DNA of 64,000 bases from Earliella scabrosa (taxonomy: Eukaryota > Basidiomycota > Agaricomycetes > Polyporales > Polyporaceae): the NCBI GenBank assembly GCA_022605405.1, contig JABYQQ010000004.1, positions 2,604,001 through 2,668,000 of the forward strand, in the 5' to 3' direction. How positions within the stretch are numbered: the first letter of the stretch is position 1; the number at the start of each line of letters is the position of its first letter. Made by a program: the position numbers and the translations under genes. Shown here piece by piece: positions 61,163 through 64,000 of the stretch. The notes below the pieces were generated by a model. That model made no database searches. It was given only the letters and a program-made list of their open reading frames with translations, and was not told where the DNA came from.

Positions 61163-61616
61163 CTTGAGGGATTTGTTGTCGGGGGCGTCGAGTACGGCGG
61201 CGTGCTTGCTACAGGTGCGTGAGGGGACAGGGCGTGAACGAATCGGGTAGTACTGTACAGTCCATGCAGCCACCTTGCTGACCTAAGCTTCTGGCGCTAA
61301 GACTATGGGCAGGGCGTCTGTTGGGCGTCTGAGCAACACCGCCACGGAGGTCGGGAGCGCCGATGAAACCCTCCGGCTCGGACCTGGCTCGGACTGCGCG
61401 CGAGCAACATTGAATGCAGCGCATGCGCAAGTACTGGCAGTGTCGCAACTCCAATTGAGTGACGAGTCTGTGCGCGAGAGCAAGGTTCTCTGGCGACGTT
61501 TCCCCGCCCGCCCACGCATCACTGTGGCAGTCCAAGCTATTAACTCGGTCTTTATCTAGTCTTGATCCCACCACACCTCTGAGTCCCTCAGAACACCCCA
61601 CTGCAGCCCCGACGCA
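61163..61616. other. Divergent promoter region RPL43/decarboxylase-like
   Basis: 454 bp between divergent start codons. No convincing reading frame; presumed shared regulatory region and leaders. Confidence 0.5.
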
Positions 61617-62621
61617 ATGAGCACAGAAGGAGAACTCTCACGTCCGGCTGCGATAACTCCTACTCCAGCTCCGTGGAATGTCACAGCTGAGGTGCGCCAC
61701 ACTGTCGTGATTCAGTTGACATGTCGCTTATGCTAGAGTCGTCAGGCATGGGTCTTCATCACATCGCTCGGCCATCGCGCAGAGCCTGGGGAAACGCTGC
61801 CGATCAGTTACTTCCCAGCTCAGGAGACACAGTTGTACAAGACCAGTACGAAGCACGGCGCCTTTCGTGGTGGGACAGGATCCATCACCTTGCTGCGCTA
61901 CACCGACTCGCCCATTGGTAGGCCTATGCTGATTCTTCGCCTCACCAATCCAAGTCTTACTGAATGGAATTGGGCACATTTAGGTCCCTTCGAGGAACTC
62001 GCAATATCTCCCGGCGAGTTCGTCAACCCATTCGAGAACGAGCCGGCGCATCGGGTAACGCGCGCATACGTCTCCAGTATACCAGCCGTAGTCAACGGAC
62101 GCTCGAATTGGGGCATCCCCCGCGAACTCGCACAGTTCATCTTCACTCCTTCCCTAGAGGATCCAGACCACACAGAAGTACGCGTCTATCCGGCCGTATC
62201 CTTCTCCCCCGTCGAGTACTCGCACGAACCCTGCTTCGCCGCCCTCATCAAACCAATATCGTGGTTGCCAGCCATTCCTGGCGGTCTTGCACCTCTTCCT
62301 CATGTCAAGCTCTTCCAGCCACCACTGGAAGGCTCACCCTACTCACCGTACGATGGACTTGTTCCGGCGCCAAAGTGGCATCTGCTTGACTGCAATGCGT
62401 CCAGAGGCCGGGCTAAGCCGTTCCGCTACGCCGGCCTAGTCAAGCCAAAAGAACCGGAACCGGGTCAAGGCGAGGATGACCAGCCTCCGAAGCGGGTCAT
62501 TCACAAGACTGGCATCGCAGATGACGTCGGGTTCCCGGCTGTTGAGCCCTATAGTATCGGCATCCATTGGACGGACATAGAGCTGACGCTTCCTCAGGCG
62601 GTGCCCCTGGCCTCTCTATAG
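61617..62621 (+). CDS. Acetoacetate decarboxylase-like protein
   Basis: Three exons (61617-61691, 61737-61917, 61984-62621) sum to 894 nt, giving 297 residues. The start MSTEGELSRPAAITPTPAPW is followed by RQAWVFITSLGHRAEPGETL, FRGGTGSITLLRYTDSPIGP, FEELAISPGEFVNPFENEPA, HRVTRAYVSSIPAVVNGRSN, WGIPRELAQFIFTPSLEDPD and YAGLVKPKEPEPGQGEDDQP, ending QAVPLASL. The block SPIGPFEEL ... VNGRSNWGIPREL is the pattern of fungal acetoacetate decarboxylase superfamily proteins. I did not identify a clear Schiff-base lysine, so enzymatic activity and substrate are open. No biosynthetic cluster surrounds it. Confidence 0.8.
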
Positions 62622-63726
62622 GCACCTCGTACGTATGCGATGTACTGCACATGCAGATCTGCCTATGCATACCACAACCTATCACCAGGACAATGGGTTA
62701 CAGAGATTATCTACCGAACTGTGCACTACTTACTCTCATGGGTTGTAGCATCTTCTTTTACTAGATTAGCTTACAATGTATATTATAGGCAGGGGCCCTC
62801 CGGGCAGTCCTGGACACTCGAAGGTGTGAACCTTACTAGTGAAACGACATGACCATTGAGCGAGCCGTCTGAGCAGTGAGCACTAGTGAGCGCGCGTCGG
62901 GCGGGCTGCCGCCCGCCCTCGCGCGCCCTAGTCCGATTCCACATAAGTATGTTGACATAAGTAGTAAATACCCCTCATGCGGCATTTTCAGGAGCCCTAC
63001 TAGATTTGCACTATTGAACATGGTGTCCACCGTCGCCGAGCCCCGAAGTTCCACAAGATGGGCCAAGTTGGTGCACTGGTGGTTGGACTGACTGGGAGCG
63101 TGGACGCGTCTTGCTTATCTGGGCGAGTTGAAACGCGAAGAAGCCCGATTGGTCAGCTTTCCCACCCCAAATTGATCCTCCCTTCATGCAGACAGACCTG
63201 GCCACCCTTCTCGTGTCCAGGAATTGTGAATACACGCATTGCGTCGAGTCTCGTTCTCAAATCATGACAGCTGTTCTCAAAACGATAGGCCCCACGTGCT
63301 CAAAACACACTAACAGTCGGATGAGGCGGACGTCCAATATTACGAGGCCCGCGGGCGTGGCGAGACGAGGCCAGGGCGTCAAGGGCACGGCTGCGTCCCC
63401 GCAGGCTTCGTTGTGACACCCGAACGTATGCGGCGTCTCGGAGATGGATTTTCGTGGTCCGACCTCTGTGCGTATTTTTCGAAAATGGGCCTATCGATAT
63501 GAGAACAGCTGGAATACTAGAATGGGGTCACTGTCTTCCAACTCGTCAGATGAGACCAGCTAGATCATCTCGATCGGGACTTCCCGAAGCGCGTCATTGA
63601 CGCGTCCGACTCCGACAACAACTTCGTTCTGCATCCGTTGCAACTTGCATCCTTTCTGGGTTCGCTTGGTGTTCCGAGACCGAAGGCCAGCTATACTGCA
63701 GATTGGCTGAGCTCCCTGGTTGCTCA
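62622..63726. other. 1.1-kb spacer with a Helitron-like 3' end
   Basis: Between the decarboxylase-like gene and COQ3. It holds a strong GC hairpin near 62.9 kb and AT-rich stretches. No gene recognised. Confidence 0.5.
62899..62931 (+). mobile_element. Possible Helitron 3' terminus (hairpin plus CTAG)
   Basis: An 8-bp perfect stem (GGGCGGGC/GCCCGCCC) with a TGCC loop at 62899-62918 is followed after 9 nt by CTAG at 62928-62931, and the next base is T. That is the layout of Helitron ends inserted between A and T. CTAG also flanks the hairpin on the other side, so the orientation is uncertain. No helicase frame or second end is proven. Confidence 0.35.
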
Positions 63727-64000
63727 ATGTCTCTGCTCTCGGCAGCTGCTCGCAGTTCTCGACCCGCGCTCTGGCACACCTGCAGACGTCATGCACTAGC
63801 ATCCGCCGGCTTGCATTCGTCCTCTCACCCCTCCGCAAGCTCCAGCCAGTCTAGCGTGAACCCCAATGAAATAGCGCACTTCTCTAGGCTTTCCGAGCTA
63901 TGGTGGGACGAACGCGGCGAGTTCGGTATGTTGCACAAGATGAATCCCATTCGGGCGGAGTTCGTGCGAGAGAAAGTGGTACGTGAGCTCGACTCTTGTA
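63727..64000 (+). CDS. COQ3: Ubiquinone biosynthesis O-methyltransferase Coq3, 5' part
   Basis: SAM-dependent O-methyltransferase acting on ring intermediates of coenzyme Q in the mitochondrial matrix. Only the N-terminus lies in the window and the gene leaves the right edge. The start MSLLSAAARSSRPALWHTCR with an Arg/Ser/Ala-rich, acid-free leader is a mitochondrial presequence. It continues to the family's first conserved block, SSVNPNEIAHFSRLSELWWD, then ERGEFGMLHKMNPIRAEFVR. A GTACGT donor near 63980 follows EKV, so the last bases are probably intron. Methyltransferase motifs lie beyond the edge. Confidence 0.88.
   Translation, partial: MSLLSAAARSSRPALWHTCRRHALASAGLHSSSHPSASSSQSSVNPNEIAHFSRLSELWWDERGEFGMLHKMNPIRAEFVREKVVRELDSC

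Noticed and set aside
1..64000. tRNA, rRNA and CRISPR
   Set aside because: I looked for the TTCGA/TTCAA loop with flanking stems, rRNA core sequences and regularly spaced repeats and found none; a covariance-model scan would be decisive for tRNAs and snoRNAs.
1..64000. A biosynthetic or defence gene cluster
   Set aside because: No synthase, P450 or tailoring genes stand together; the neighbours are unrelated housekeeping genes.

Overview
This is a GC-rich nuclear segment of a filamentous fungus, most likely an Agaricomycete (mushroom- or polypore-type basidiomycete). The reasons are the gene set (fungal sulfite reductase beta subunit, CCZ1, velvet factor, HET-domain protein, CYSTM protein), the many GT-AG introns of about 45-75 nt that split almost every gene, and the very tight spacing. 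The phylum is established by gene content. The class is inference; I could not run a similarity search. Gene models were built by hand from reading frames, splice signals and family alignments from memory. For seven spliced genes (ETP1, MET5, the C2H2 gene, velvet, CYSTM, the decarboxylase-like gene and RPL43) the exon lengths add up to an intact frame.

Layout. 1-12.2 kb: coenzyme A diphosphatase (minus, runs off the left edge), BRAP2/ETP1 E3 ligase, DNA polymerase delta catalytic subunit (minus), VMS1/ANKZF1 ribosome-rescue factor, phosphomannomutase. 12.2-25 kb: a C2H2 zinc-finger gene of unknown role, ARP9-like remodeller subunit, ribosomal protein eL30 (minus), sulfite reductase MET5, alanine-glyoxylate aminotransferase (minus). 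25-38 kb: dynein intermediate chain (minus), tRNA-splicing endonuclease SEN2, THP3/LENG8-like SAC3-domain protein (minus), cytochrome c1 (minus), a 97-residue CYSTM protein (minus), a velvet regulator (minus), TIM23 (minus). 38-48 kb is the accessory part: an intronless HET-domain gene, a 280-bp Tc1/mariner-type MITE, a hexose-type transporter, and about 4.2 kb without a recognisable gene. 48-64 kb: dihydroxyacetone kinase (minus), UBP12/USP15-type deubiquitinase (minus), CCZ1 (minus), a ZC3H3/Red5-type CCCH protein, ribosomal protein eL43 (minus), an acetoacetate decarboxylase-like enzyme, and the 5' end of COQ3.

The genes are mostly independent housekeeping functions, so this is not a biosynthetic cluster or a defence island. 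Themes recur without physical linkage: mitochondria (CYT1, TIM23, COQ3, probably AGX1), protein quality control (ETP1, VMS1, UBP12) and RNA metabolism (SEN2, THP3, the ZC3H3-like gene). Several neighbours are divergent and share short intergenic promoters (140 bp for the CoA diphosphatase/ETP1 pair, 158 bp for CCZ1/ZC3H3-like).

I found no convincing new system. The most distinctive observations are splicing extremes (an 11-nt plus 9-nt microexon pair in AGX1, a 7-nt microexon in MET5, a GC-AG intron in ETP1, a start-codon-only exon in RPL43), a duplicated acidic motif in TIM23, a candidate mitochondrial presequence separated from a second in-frame ATG in AGX1, and the MITE beside the HET gene.
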